A DNA stretch of 64,000 bases. It comes from Streptomyces sp. XY006 (lineage in GTDB: Bacteria; Actinomycetota; Actinomycetes; Streptomycetales; Streptomycetaceae). The stretch's first letter is position 1; every line of letters starts with the position of its first letter. The notes beneath the pieces were generated by a model. It searched no databases and was not told where the DNA came from. It saw nothing but the letters and a program-made list of their open reading frames with translations. The stretch is from contig NZ_NOKT01000003.1 in the NCBI RefSeq assembly GCF_002237655.1, forward strand, positions 62,001 to 126,000, in the 5' to 3' direction. Positions 1 through 8,194 of the stretch are shown piece after piece. The translations under genes were made by a program, and so were the position numbers.

Positions 1-384
1 GCGGAGGACTCCGACCGCGAGGAACAGCCCGCCGGACCGGCACCGGCCGGGGAGCGGGTCCGGCGCCGGGGCGCGGTCCCCCTGGTGCCGGGCGCGAAAC
101 CGGCCGACTCCAACCGCGACACCCACACCTCGATGCGCGTCCCGGCCCCCGACGAGCTGGCCGGCGGCGCCCACGGCACGGCCCGGGCCCCTCGCGCCCC
201 CGGCGCCCCCCGCCCGGGCTCGGCCCGCAACCGCGCCGTCGCCCGCCGCCGCAGGGTGGCCCTGGGTGCGGGCGCGGTCGCCCTGGCGGCGGCGGTCGGG
301 GTCGGAGCGTGGCTCTCCTCCTCGGGCGACGACACGGACACCCCGCCCCAGGACACGAAAAACTCGGCACCCCAGTCCCCCTGA
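1..384 (+). CDS. C-terminal tail of a membrane-anchored protein, probably a Ser/Thr protein kinase (5' end outside window)
   Basis: The frame is open from the first base to a TGA at 382-384, so about 127 codons of a longer protein are visible. The visible part is Ala/Pro/Arg-rich and poorly conserved, then an arginine cluster ([10 protein letters not shown]) precedes one hydrophobic segment ([18 protein letters not shown]) and a short polar tail. This looks like the juxtamembrane region and anchor of a single-pass protein with a cytoplasmic N-terminal domain. In the S. coelicolor order as I remember it, a Ser/Thr kinase (pkaB) sits directly upstream of prfB. No kinase motif lies inside the window, so the kinase name rests on context only. 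The stop codon falls inside a short tandem repeat (366-444). Confidence 0.5.
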   Translation, partial: AEDSDREEQPAGPAPAGERVRRRGAVPLVPGAKPADSNRDTHTSMRVPAPDELAGGAHGTARAPRAPGAPRPGSARNRAVARRRRVALGAGAVALAAAVGVGAWLSSSGDDTDTPPQDTKNSAPQSP

Positions 385-444
385 CCCCGGAGGCACCCCA
401 GCCCCCCCTGACCTCGGGGCGGCGCAGTCTCCCCCTGACCCCGG
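366..444. repeat. Three-copy ~26-bp intergenic tandem repeat overlapping a stop codon
   Basis: Copies begin near 366, 392 and 418. Each has a core reading CAGYCCCCCTGACC followed by CCGG or TCGG. The first copy contains the TGA stop of the upstream gene. A related array with the same CCCCTGACC core occurs at 10713-10788. The rest of the 385-622 gap is GC-rich with no other feature seen until the prfB ribosome binding site at 614-620. Confidence 0.75.
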
Positions 445-622
445 GCCGGGCACCGGCTCCCACCGCTCCCGCGCCGGTGCCGTCCGGTCGGCGGGCCGCC
501 GGGGCAGGGGCTGCCGGGGGACTCTCACTCCGCGTCTTCCTGATCGGCCGGGGTGCCCCGGCCCCGGGGCCCGGGTGGCCGCCCGGGCATGGTCGGCGGG
601 CGGAGCCGTTACGCTGGAGGGC

Positions 623-1729
623 GTGGCAGTCGTCGACGTATCCGAAGAGCTCAAGTCCCTCTCCTCGACCATGGAGTCGATCGAGGCCGTTCTGGACCTC
701 GACAAGATGAGGGCAGACATCGCCGTGCTCGAGGAGCAGGCGGCCGCGCCGTCCCTGTGGGACAACCCCGATGAGGCGCAGAAGATCACCAGCAAGCTGT
801 CGCACCTCCAGGCGGAGGTGCGCAAGGCCGAGGCCCTGCGCGGTCGCATCGACGACCTCGGTGTCCTCTTCGAGATGGCCGAGGAGGAGGACGACCCGGA
901 CACCCGCGCCGAGGCCGAGTCCGAGCTGGCCGCCGTGAAGAAGGCGCTGGACGAGATGGAGGTCCGCACCCTCCTGTCCGGCGAGTACGACTCCCGTGAG
1001 GCCCTGGTGAACATCCGCGCCGAGGCCGGCGGCGTCGACGCCGCCGACTTCGCCGAGAAGCTCCAGCGCATGTACCTGCGCTGGGCCGAGCAGCGCGGCT
1101 ACAAGACCGAACTCATCGAGACGTCGTACGCGGAGGAGGCCGGCATCAAGTCGACCACCTTCGCCGTCCAGGCGCCCTACGCCTACGGAACCCTCTCCGT
1201 CGAGCAGGGCACGCACCGGCTGGTGCGCATCTCGCCCTTCGACAACCAGGGCCGCCGGCAGACGTCCTTCGCGGGTGTCGAGGTCCTGCCCGTGGTCGAG
1301 CAGTCCGACCACGTGGACATCGACGAGAGCGAGCTGCGGATCGACGTGTACCGCTCCTCGGGCCCCGGCGGCCAGGGCGTGAACACCACGGACTCCGCGG
1401 TGCGCATCACCCACCTCCCCACCGGCATCGTCGTCTCCTGCCAGAACGAGCGCTCGCAGATCCAGAACAAGGCCACGGCGATGAACGTCCTCCAGGCCAA
1501 GCTGCTGGAGCGGCGCCGCCAGGAGGAGCAGGCCAAGATGGACGCCCTCAAGGGCGACGGCGGCAACTCCTGGGGCAATCAGATGCGTTCCTACGTTCTG
1601 CACCCGTACCAGATGGTGAAGGACCTGCGCACGGAGTTCGAGGTCGGCAACCCGGAGGCCGTGTTCAACGGCGAGATCGACGGCTTCCTGGAGGCCGGAA
1701 TTCGCTGGCGCAAGCAGCAGGAGAAGTAA
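623..1729 (+). CDS. prfB: Peptide chain release factor 2
   Basis: Release factor 2 reads UGA and UAA stop codons in the ribosomal A site and triggers hydrolysis of the finished peptide. The 368-residue product has the RF2 anticodon-like tripeptide SPF at residues 204-206 and the catalytic GGQ at 249-251 (context [15 protein letters not shown]). The GTG at 623 is chosen because CTGGAGG lies at 614-620 and the protein then begins [13 protein letters not shown]; the frame stays open much further upstream but that part is not protein-like. There is no in-frame TGA near codon 26, so the programmed +1 frameshift known from many bacterial prfB genes is absent. A strong terminator follows, so the gene is separate from the next one. 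Confidence 0.97.
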   Translation: MAVVDVSEELKSLSSTMESIEAVLDLDKMRADIAVLEEQAAAPSLWDNPDEAQKITSKLSHLQAEVRKAEALRGRIDDLGVLFEMAEEEDDPDTRAEAESELAAVKKALDEMEVRTLLSGEYDSREALVNIRAEAGGVDAADFAEKLQRMYLRWAEQRGYKTELIETSYAEEAGIKSTTFAVQAPYAYGTLSVEQGTHRLVRISPFDNQGRRQTSFAGVEVLPVVEQSDHVDIDESELRIDVYRSSGPGGQGVNTTDSAVRITHLPTGIVVSCQNERSQIQNKATAMNVLQAKLLERRRQEEQAKMDALKGDGGNSWGNQMRSYVLHPYQMVKDLRTEFEVGNPEAVFNGEIDGFLEAGIRWRKQQEK

Positions 1730-1740
1730 GTTTGTCGACA

Positions 1741-1776
1741 AGGCAACTGCCGCCTCAAGGGCGGCAGTTGCCTTTT
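1741..1776 (+). terminator. Rho-independent terminator of prfB
   Basis: A perfect 14-bp stem (1741-1754 with 1760-1773) and a 5-nt loop are followed by TTTTCT. It lies 11 bases after the prfB stop. Confidence 0.93.
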
Positions 1777-2018
1777 CTGTACCCGCATGTCTGGGTTTTA
1801 CATCACACTCACGAGCTCAGACTCCCGGCATAGCCCCCGTAGTTGGACATGGCGTCCGCAAACGGCCTTGACGTGTCTTTGAAAAGTGGGAAGGGTAAAG
1901 CGCGGCATGCGTGTCTCTGGGGCGCATGTGAACCGGGGGGCTTTTCACCGCAGCTGTCCCCGTCGAGCACAGCCCCGACGCTGCCTAATGACGATGAGCT
2001 ACTGGGGGTAGCAACCAC

Positions 2019-2615
2019 ATGACGAAGAAGACGCGGATCCGTGTCGCGCGGATAGCGGCCGGTGCCGTGATCGCCGCCGGTGCCTCGCTGACCGCCGCCG
2101 GTGCCGCTTCCGCCGCGGAGAGCGAGGAGTGCCTGCTCGGCATCCTGTGCGCCGAGGAGTCGCCGGTCCCGACGCCGACGCCCACGCCGACGGAGGAGCC
2201 GACCGGCATTCCCACGAACCTCCCGACCGACCCGCCGTCGACCGAGGAGCCCCCGGCCGAGCCCACGGACGAGCCCACCGAGCCGACCGAGGACCCGACG
2301 GACGAGCCGAGCAACCCGGGCAACGGGAACGGCAACGGCAACGGTGGCGGGAACGGCGGCGGCAACGGCGGCGGCAACAACGCCGACCCCGACGGTGGCG
2401 CCTCCACCCAGGAGCAGGGCTCCTCGGCCCTCACCGACACCGGCTCGGACAACACCCCGGCCCCGCAGGCCCAGGCCGGCGGCCCGGAGCTCGCCGAGAC
2501 GGGTGCCGCGCAGACCACCTTCCTGGTGCTCGGCGCCGCCACGATGATCGCCGGCGGTGTCGGCTTCCGCGTCCTGCCGCGCCTGATGGGCGGCCGGGGC
2601 GGCGCTGCCGCCTGA
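2019..2615 (+). CDS. Secreted, wall-anchored low-complexity protein with LAETG sorting signal
   Basis: The 198-residue product has a signal peptide (MTKKTRIRVARI followed by an Ala-rich core ending AASAA, about residue 32). A Thr/Pro/Glu-rich stalk follows (PTPTPTEEPT, then EEPPAEPTDEPTEPTEDPTDEP), then a Gly/Asn run (GNGNGNGNGGGNGGG). At the C-terminus LAETG is followed by a hydrophobic segment and a short tail with arginines. That is the class E sortase (LAXTG) anchoring pattern known from Streptomyces. There is no catalytic domain; the stalk and short conserved ends suggest a surface spacer or ligand. GGGGGT at about 2005-2010 serves as the ribosome binding site. It is monocistronic between two terminators. 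Function unknown. Confidence 0.85.
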   Translation: MTKKTRIRVARIAAGAVIAAGASLTAAGAASAAESEECLLGILCAEESPVPTPTPTPTEEPTGIPTNLPTDPPSTEEPPAEPTDEPTEPTEDPTDEPSNPGNGNGNGNGGGNGGGNGGGNNADPDGGASTQEQGSSALTDTGSDNTPAPQAQAGGPELAETGAAQTTFLVLGAATMIAGGVGFRVLPRLMGGRGGAAA

Positions 2616-2650
2616 CGGTAGCCGCGCCCGCACGGACCGTGCGCAGCGCG

Positions 2651-2684
2651 AAGGGCCCGGAGCGTGCTGCTCCGGGCCCTTCGC
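2651..2684 (+). terminator. Terminator after the LAETG surface protein
   Basis: A 13-bp perfect stem (2651-2663 with 2669-2681) with a 5-nt loop. There is little T-run, as is common in Streptomyces. It lies between convergent genes and may serve both. Confidence 0.8.
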
Positions 2685-2735
2685 CATGCGGTACGGACGG
2701 GCAGCTGCGGAGAGCCGCCTCAGGGGGCTACGCCG

Positions 2736-2927
2736 TCACGCGGTCTGGTGCGCCAGCAGGGCCACGGCCGCGATCAGGACCGTCAGCAGGGCGATCAGCG
2801 CCATCGGGCTCAGGCCCGCGAGGAAGTTCTCCTGCTGCAGGCGCTCGCGGTTCGCACGGCACACCGGGCAGCGGCCCTCGCTCACGGGGGCCGCACAGTT
2901 CGCGCACACCAGCCGGTCGTACGTCAT
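2736..2927 (-). CDS. Small zinc-ribbon membrane protein
   Basis: The 63-residue product begins MTYDRLVCANC. A four-cysteine zinc ribbon (CANC at residues 8-11, CPVC at 20-23) is followed by a linker (RANRERLQQENFLAG) and one C-terminal transmembrane helix (MALIALLTVLIAAVALLA). The ATG complement at 2925-2927 is chosen over longer in-frame starts because AAGGAGGG lies 8 nt upstream on the minus strand. It is divergent from ftsE. Zinc-ribbon plus single-helix proteins of this size are common in actinobacteria and mostly uncharacterised; no function is claimed. Confidence 0.75.
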   Translation of the reverse strand: MTYDRLVCANCAAPVSEGRCPVCRANRERLQQENFLAGLSPMALIALLTVLIAAVALLAHQTA

Positions 2928-3164
2928 GCGCTTGCCCTCCTTGCGACGGTTCCACGTGTCCCAACGTTCGTGGGGGTGGGAATGTTCCCCCTCCACTCTG
3001 CCAGGTTCCTCCGGAGGGTGCGCGCCGCTCGCACAGTTCCCCGCCCCGCCGGAGGGACGTACAAAACGGCACATCCGATGCGCAACCGCGACCGGTGACT
3101 GCGGTGCCGTGCCCGGGTCGCGTATGGTCACGCTCATCTACCCCCGGCGACCCGTGGTGCATCC

Positions 3165-3854
3165 GTGATCCGATTCGACAATGTCTCCAAGGTCTACCCC
3201 AAGCAGACCCGCCCCGCCCTCAGGGATGTCTCCCTGGAGGTCGAGAAGGGCGAGTTCGTGTTCCTCGTGGGGTCCTCCGGCTCCGGAAAGTCCACCTTCC
3301 TGCGGCTGATCCTCCGCGAGGAGCGGTGCAGCCACGGCCAGGTGCACGTCCTGGGCAAGGACCTCGCCCGCCTCTCCAACTGGAAGGTGCCGCAGATGCG
3401 GCGCCAGCTGGGGACGGTCTTCCAGGACTTCCGGCTGCTGCCGAACAAGACGGTCGGCGAGAACGTCGCCTTCGCGCAGGAGGTCATCGGCAAGTCGCGC
3501 GGCGAGATCCGCAAGTCCGTGCCGCAGGTGCTCGACCTCGTCGGGCTCGGCGGCAAGGAGGACCGGATGCCCGGCGAGCTGTCCGGTGGTGAGCAGCAGC
3601 GCGTCGCCATCGCGCGGGCCTTCGTCAACCGGCCCAAGCTGCTCATCGCCGACGAGCCCACCGGCAACCTCGACCCGCAGACCTCCGTCGGCATCATGAA
3701 GCTGCTCGACCGCATCAACCGGACGGGCACGACCGTGGTGATGGCCACGCACGACCAGAACATCGTGGACCAGATGCGCAAGCGCGTCATCGAGCTGGAG
3801 AAGGGCCGCCTCGTGCGCGACCAGGCCCGCGGCGTCTACGGCTACCAGCACTGA
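3165..3854 (+). CDS. ftsE: Cell division ATP-binding protein FtsE
   Basis: FtsE is the ABC-type ATPase that works with FtsX at the division site to control peptidoglycan hydrolases outside the membrane. The 229-residue product carries a Walker A (GSSGSGKST, about residues 36-44), the ABC signature LSGGEQQR (from about 139), a Walker B ending in DEPTGNLD (about 160-170) and the H-loop ATHDQ. The opening [15 protein letters not shown] is typical of FtsE. The start is GTG at 3165. ftsX follows after 41 bp, so the two are probably one transcript. The divergent 237-bp region upstream should hold the promoter; a TATGGT at 3123-3128 is a possible -10 box. Confidence 0.96.
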   Translation: MIRFDNVSKVYPKQTRPALRDVSLEVEKGEFVFLVGSSGSGKSTFLRLILREERCSHGQVHVLGKDLARLSNWKVPQMRRQLGTVFQDFRLLPNKTVGENVAFAQEVIGKSRGEIRKSVPQVLDLVGLGGKEDRMPGELSGGEQQRVAIARAFVNRPKLLIADEPTGNLDPQTSVGIMKLLDRINRTGTTVVMATHDQNIVDQMRKRVIELEKGRLVRDQARGVYGYQH

Positions 3855-3895
3855 GACCGCTTCCCGAGATCCACGGAAAGGCATAACCAGCCGCC

Positions 3896-4813
3896 ATGCG
3901 CGCCCAGTTCGTCCTGTCGGAGATCGGCGTCGGTCTCCGCCGCAATCTGACGATGACCTTCGCCGTCATCGTCTCCGTCGCCCTGTCGCTGGCCCTGTTC
4001 GGCGGGTCGCTCCTGATGAGCGACCAGGTCAACACCATGAAGGGCTACTGGTACGACAAGGTCAACGTCTCGATCTTCCTCTGCAACAAGAGCGACGCCG
4101 AGTCCGACCCCAACTGCGCCAAGGGCGCGGTGACCGAGGACCAGAAGAAGCAGATCAAGAGCGACCTCGACAAGATGGACGTCGTCCAGCAGGTCACGTA
4201 CGAGTCGCAGGACCAGGCGTACAAGCACTACAAGGAGCAGTTCGGCGACTCCCCGCTGGCCGCCTCCCTCACGCCGGACCAGATGCAGGAGTCGTACCGC
4301 ATCAAGCTGAAGGACCCGGAGAAGTACCAGGTGGTCGCCACCGCCTTCAACGGCCGGGACGGCGTGCAGTCCGTGCAGGACCAGAAGGAGACCCTGGACA
4401 ACCTCTTCAAGCTGCTGGAGGGCATGAACTGGGCCGCGCGCGCGGTGATGGCGCTGATGCTGGTCGTCGCGCTGATGCTGATCGTCAACACCGTGCGCGT
4501 CTCGGCGTTCAGCCGGCGGCGCGAGACCGGCATCATGCGCCTGGTGGGCGCCTCCGGCTTCTACATCCAGGCGCCGTTCATCATGGAGGCCGCGGTCGCC
4601 GGACTCATCGGCGGCACCCTCGCGTGCGCCTTCCTGCTCGTGGCGCGGTACTTCATCATCGACCACGGACTGGCCCTGGCCGATCAGCTCACACTGATCA
4701 ACTTCATCGGCTGGGACGCCGTCCTGACCAAGCTGCCGCTCATCCTCGCGACAAGCCTGCTGATGCCGGCGTTGGCCGCGTTCTTCGCGCTGCGCAAGTA
4801 CTTGAAGGTGTGA
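3896..4813 (+). CDS. ftsX: Cell division protein FtsX, membrane partner of FtsE
   Basis: The 305-residue protein has the FtsX layout: a short cytoplasmic N-terminus (MRAQFVLSEIGVGLRRN), a first membrane helix (about residues 20-40), a large extracellular domain (about 45-170) with a cysteine pair (CNKSDAESDPNC), then three helices forming the FtsX permease-like domain (VMALMLVVALMLIVNTVRV and two more near the C-terminus). The motif SRRRETGIMRLVGAS is typical of the family. The extracellular domain is the part known in other bacteria to recruit wall hydrolases. A clear hairpin follows the stop. Confidence 0.96.
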   Translation: MRAQFVLSEIGVGLRRNLTMTFAVIVSVALSLALFGGSLLMSDQVNTMKGYWYDKVNVSIFLCNKSDAESDPNCAKGAVTEDQKKQIKSDLDKMDVVQQVTYESQDQAYKHYKEQFGDSPLAASLTPDQMQESYRIKLKDPEKYQVVATAFNGRDGVQSVQDQKETLDNLFKLLEGMNWAARAVMALMLVVALMLIVNTVRVSAFSRRRETGIMRLVGASGFYIQAPFIMEAAVAGLIGGTLACAFLLVARYFIIDHGLALADQLTLINFIGWDAVLTKLPLILATSLLMPALAAFFALRKYLKV

Positions 4814-4826
4814 CGCATGCCAAGAG

Positions 4827-4858
4827 GGGCCGTACGGTCAACGGACCGTACGGCCCTT
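4827..4858 (+). terminator. Terminator of ftsEX
   Basis: A 13-bp perfect stem (4827-4839 with 4844-4856) with a 4-nt loop, followed by TTCCCCTT. It begins 14 bases after the ftsX stop. Confidence 0.9.
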
Positions 4859-4881
4859 CCCCTTGTCCTAGACTCACCGGC

Positions 4882-6048
4882 ATGTCAGGTCGTGACCCGT
4901 TCTGTCAGCCCCGTCGCATCCGCCGTGGGGCCGCCCTGACCTTGGTCTTCGCGAGCGTGCTCGCCGCCGGTGCGGCCACCGGCGCGCTGCCGCAGGGCGA
5001 CCGGAAGTCCGCGCCGGACGAGGCCCGTTCGGCCCGCCCGGCCGGACACCACGCGGAGGTCACCAGGGCGGCCGAGGAAGCGATGGCCGACGGCAAGTCC
5101 CCCGTGGAGGCCGCGCAGCGCGCCGTCAGCCGCAGCGGCGACCGCTGGGGCGCGGTCTACTCCGAGGGCGAGTACGAGGAGTTCGAGGACGCCCTCGACG
5201 GCGAGTACACCGGCGTCGGGCTGTGGGCGCGCAGCGAGCGCGACGGCCGGATCGAGGTGACGAAGGTGCGCGCCGGTTCGCCCGCCGCCACCGCCGGGAT
5301 CCGCCCCGGCGACGTGCTGCGCAGCGTCGACGGCCGCAAGACCGACGGACGGCCGGTCACCGAGGTGGTCTCGTTACTGCGCGGGGACGCCACCGACGCC
5401 CCCGCCGGCACCACCGTCCGCCTCGGCCTGGAGCGCGGCACGCGCGCGTGGACCGAGACGCTGCGCCGGGCCCAGCTCTCCACGGACTCGGTCACCGTCC
5501 GCCGGACCACGGGACCGGTCACCGTCATCAAGGTCGCCACCTTCACCAAGGACTCCGGCGCGCAGGTCCGCGCCGCCGTCCGGCAGGCCCCGCCCGGCGG
5601 CATCGTCCTCGACCTGCGCGGCAACTCCGGCGGACTGGTCGCCGAGGCCGTCACCGCCGCCTCCGCCTTCCTCGACGGCGGCCTGGTCGCCACCTACGAC
5701 GTCGAGGGCGCCCAGCGCGCCCTGCACGCCGAGCCGGGCGGCGACACCACGAGACCGCTGGTCGCCCTCGTCGACGGCGGCACCATGAGCGCGGCCGAAC
5801 TGCTCACCGGCGCCCTGCAGGACCGCGGACGCGCGCTGGTCGTGGGCTCCCGCACCTTCGGCAAGGGCTCCGTCCAGATGCCGAGCCGGCTGCCCGACGG
5901 CTCCGTCGCGGAGCTGACCGTCGGGCACTACCGCACCCCCTCCGGCCGCGGGGTCGACGGCCGGGGCATCACACCCGACCTGGAGGCCGACGAGGGAGCC
6001 CTGCAGCGCGCCGAGAGCGTCCTGCGGGGCCTGGCGACCCCGTCGTAA
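4882..6048 (+). CDS. S41-family C-terminal processing (tail-specific) protease, exported
   Basis: The 388-residue product starts [16 protein letters not shown], an Arg-rich n-region before a hydrophobic signal or anchor segment (about residues 17-37). A PDZ domain (about 95-175, [20 protein letters not shown]) is followed by the S41 catalytic domain. The catalytic serine is S303 ([10 protein letters not shown]) and the lysine is K328 (RTFGKGSVQ); their spacing of 25 equals that of the Ser/Lys dyad of E. coli Tsp. RGITPDLE near the end is also typical. Codon 165 (5374-5376) is TTA, very rare in this genome type and a possible bldA control point. smpB follows after 46 bp. Tail-specific proteases recognise hydrophobic C-termini such as tmRNA tags, so the neighbourhood is suggestive. 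Confidence 0.93.
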   Translation: MSGRDPFCQPRRIRRGAALTLVFASVLAAGAATGALPQGDRKSAPDEARSARPAGHHAEVTRAAEEAMADGKSPVEAAQRAVSRSGDRWGAVYSEGEYEEFEDALDGEYTGVGLWARSERDGRIEVTKVRAGSPAATAGIRPGDVLRSVDGRKTDGRPVTEVVSLLRGDATDAPAGTTVRLGLERGTRAWTETLRRAQLSTDSVTVRRTTGPVTVIKVATFTKDSGAQVRAAVRQAPPGGIVLDLRGNSGGLVAEAVTAASAFLDGGLVATYDVEGAQRALHAEPGGDTTRPLVALVDGGTMSAAELLTGALQDRGRALVVGSRTFGKGSVQMPSRLPDGSVAELTVGHYRTPSGRGVDGRGITPDLEADEGALQRAESVLRGLATPS

Positions 6049-6094
6049 TCGACTTCCCGCGACCCCCCTCCGTAGTGCGAAAATGGGCGGCACT

Positions 6095-6577
6095 ATGGCT
6101 AAGGAAAAAGGGCGCAAGCTGATCGCGCAGAACAAGAAGGCGCGGCACGACTACCTCATCATCGACACCTACGAGGCCGGCCTGGTCCTCACCGGCACCG
6201 AGGTGAAGTCCCTGCGCCAGGGGCGGGCGTCGCTGGTCGACGGCTTCGTGCAGCTCGACGGGAACGAGGCGTGGCTGTACAACGTGCACGTGCCGGAGTA
6301 CACCCAGGGCACCTGGACCAACCACAGCGCCCGCCGCAAGCGCAAGCTGCTGCTGCACCGCGCCGAGATCGACAAGCTGGAGTCGAAGACGGGCGAGACG
6401 GGCCACACCATCGTGCCGCTCGCGCTGTACTTCAAGGACGGCCGGGCCAAGGTCGAGATCGCGCTGGCGAAGGGCAAGAAGGAGTACGACAAGCGGCAGG
6501 CGCTGCGGGAGAAGCAGGACCGCCGGGAGACCGACCGCGCGATCGCGGCGGTGAAGCGGAGGCAGCGCGGGGCGTAG
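6095..6577 (+). CDS. smpB: SsrA-binding protein SmpB
   Basis: SmpB binds the tRNA-like part of tmRNA and delivers it to ribosomes stalled without a stop codon. The 160-residue product shows the conserved N-terminus ([20 protein letters not shown]), [15 protein letters not shown], the [13 protein letters not shown] region and the basic C-terminal tail that enters the empty mRNA channel ([17 protein letters not shown]). The second ATG (6095) is preferred over 6083 because family members begin MAKEKG and GGGCGG lies just upstream. The partner RNA gene ssrA begins 100 bp downstream, an arrangement common in actinobacteria. Confidence 0.97.
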   Translation: MAKEKGRKLIAQNKKARHDYLIIDTYEAGLVLTGTEVKSLRQGRASLVDGFVQLDGNEAWLYNVHVPEYTQGTWTNHSARRKRKLLLHRAEIDKLESKTGETGHTIVPLALYFKDGRAKVEIALAKGKKEYDKRQALREKQDRRETDRAIAAVKRRQRGA

Positions 6578-6676
6578 GGAATACGCTGGCACCGACCTGC
6601 GTTGGTCACGTACGATGGTGCTCGCACCCCACAGCGGGTACGCACCCCTCTCCGGAGGGGATTGTCAACACAACAT

Positions 6677-7062
6677 GGGGATGATCGGTTTCGACAGCGG
6701 CTGTCGAAGCAGGGGAAGCGTGTCGAGGAAGCGGCAATGATCTCGTAAACCATATGTCGCAAAAAATAATCGCCAACACCAAGCGCGATTCCCAGTCCTT
6801 CGCCCTCGCTGCCTGATAAGCAGTGACTGAAGGACCCTAAATGGGTGTCAGCCCGGGAGTGTTCCCGACCCGGATCCTGGCATGAGCTAGGGAACTAAAC
6901 CATCGAGCCCGGTCACGGGGTTCGATGGGAAATCAAACAGTGACTGGGCCCGTCGGCGACTTGTTCGCGTGATCGCCGGGGCCGAGAAAATCGCAGCGAA
7001 CTGCACACGGAGAAGCCCTGGTTCTGCACCGTTGGACGCGGGTTCGATTCCCGCCATCTCCA
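6677..7062 (+). ncRNA. ssrA: Transfer-messenger RNA (tmRNA)
   Basis: The 5' end GGGGATG pairs with CATCTCC at 7055-7061, forming the alanine-tRNA-like acceptor stem; A7062 is the discriminator and CCA is not encoded. The T-arm sequence GGTTCGATTCCCGCC precedes the 3' strand. The tag reading frame begins at GCC 6772 and ends with TGA at 6814-6816, giving ANTKRDSQSFALAA. tmRNA acts with SmpB to free stalled ribosomes and mark the incomplete product for proteolysis. The length, about 386 nt, and both ends fit a one-piece tmRNA. Confidence 0.97.
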
Positions 7063-7080
7063 CTCATCCCATGTGGGCGC

Positions 7081-7112
7081 AGGCCCCGTCGCTTCCTAGC
7101 GGCGGGGCCTTC
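7081..7112. terminator. Bidirectional terminator between ssrA and the LacI-family gene
   Basis: A 13-bp stem with one G-T pair (7081-7093 with 7098-7110) and a TCCT loop lies between the convergent tmRNA and the regulator stop at 7114. Confidence 0.85.
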
Positions 7113-7113
7113 G

Positions 7114-8079
7114 TCATGCGGGGCCCGTACTGCCCCGTTCCGACAGCTGCGGCGGCAGCAGGGTCGTCTCCGGCCCCGGCGGTCCGGTCCGTTCGCACAG
7201 CAGCAGCTCCACCCCGAGGGCGCCCAGCTCCGCCGAGGGCACCGTGACGGCCGAGACCGTGTCGGGGACGTCGGTGCCCACGGCCAGGACCGACAGGTCC
7301 TGCGGGACGCGCAGGCCGCGCTGCCGCAGGGCCGTGAGCAGGGGGACCAGCAGGGCGTCGTTCTGGACGACCACGGCCGTCGGGGCGGGACGGGCGCGCA
7401 GCAGCCGGTCCGCGAGGGCGTGGGCCGCGGACGGCTCGGCCGGGTGCACCGACGACGCCAGCCGGTGCCCGTCGGCCGTGGCCGTGAAGCCCTCGACCAG
7501 ACGGCGGGCCGAGGCGGTCTCGCGCAGATAGACCTCCGGCGGCGGGCCGGCCAGCGCCACGGCACGGTGGCCGAGGCGGGCCAGATGGCGCACGCACGCC
7601 TCGCCCGCCGCGCGGTAGTCCAGGTCGACGCAGGGCACACCGGGCGGGTGGGCGGGCAGGCCGATCAGGACGGCGGGGCGGCGCAGGGAGCGCAGCCGGG
7701 ACAGCCGCGGGTCGCGCAGGCCGACGTCCACGACCAGCAGCGCGTCCACCGGGGCCGGCCCGCCGAGGCGGTTCAGACCGTCCTCGTGCGTGAGGAGCAG
7801 CACGTCGTGGTCGTGCGCGCGGGCCGCCGTCACCACCGACTGCGTCAGCCGCATCATCGCCGGGAGGTGGACACCGCCGCGCAGCGGAGCCGCCACGGCC
7901 AGGACCTTCGAGGAGCCGAGGCCCGGCGCGCCGGACTGCGGGCGGTAGCCCAGTTCCCGGGCGGCCTCCTCCACGCGCCGCCGGGTGGCCGCCGAGATGG
8001 GGCGCTTGCCGCTCAGCGCGTACGACACGGTGCTCGGGGACACTCCGGCCCGGCGCGCGACGTCCGTGATCCTGACCAT
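7114..8079 (-). CDS. LacI-family transcriptional regulator
   Basis: The 321-residue product starts MVRITDVARRAGVSPSTVSYAL. This is a LacI helix-turn-helix at residues 3-25, followed by the hinge helix region (TRRRVEEAARELGYRP) and a periplasmic-binding-protein-like effector domain to the end. The longer upstream frame is ignored because LacI proteins begin a few residues before the helix-turn-helix. Such proteins usually sense a sugar and repress transport or catabolic genes. A GAAGCGCTTC palindrome sits about 70 bp upstream of the start, which suggests autoregulation. No sugar gene is adjacent, so the ligand is unknown. The MFS gene upstream is on the same strand. Confidence 0.93.
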   Translation of the reverse strand: MVRITDVARRAGVSPSTVSYALSGKRPISAATRRRVEEAARELGYRPQSGAPGLGSSKVLAVAAPLRGGVHLPAMMRLTQSVVTAARAHDHDVLLLTHEDGLNRLGGPAPVDALLVVDVGLRDPRLSRLRSLRRPAVLIGLPAHPPGVPCVDLDYRAAGEACVRHLARLGHRAVALAGPPPEVYLRETASARRLVEGFTATADGHRLASSVHPAEPSAAHALADRLLRARPAPTAVVVQNDALLVPLLTALRQRGLRVPQDLSVLAVGTDVPDTVSAVTVPSAELGALGVELLLCERTGPPGPETTLLPPQLSERGSTGPA

Positions 8080-8149
8080 CAGGCCGGCTCCGGCACCCGG
8101 TAGCCGCCGGTGAACTCCATGGGGGTCCCTCACTGTCCCGGTGCCGACG

Positions 8150-8163
8150 TTGAAGCGCTTCGA
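8150..8163. promoter_or_regulatory. Probable LacI-family operator
   Basis: TTGAAGCGCTTCGA has a perfect 10-bp palindromic core GAAGCGCTTC with a central CG, the usual form of LacI/GalR-family operators. It lies in the 115-bp gap between the MFS stop and the regulator start, about 70 bp upstream of the regulator ATG. Confidence 0.7.
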
Positions 8164-8194
8164 CGGATGAACGTAAGCGGGGTGCGGGGGAGCG

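Noticed and set aside
266..622. N-terminal extension of prfB from an upstream ATG
   Set aside because: The extra 119 residues are Pro/Arg low complexity across a repeat array, while GTG 623 has a good ribosome site and the conserved start.
623..1729. Programmed frameshift in prfB
   Set aside because: The frame is uninterrupted from GTG to stop; no internal TGA after a Shine-Dalgarno-like slip site.
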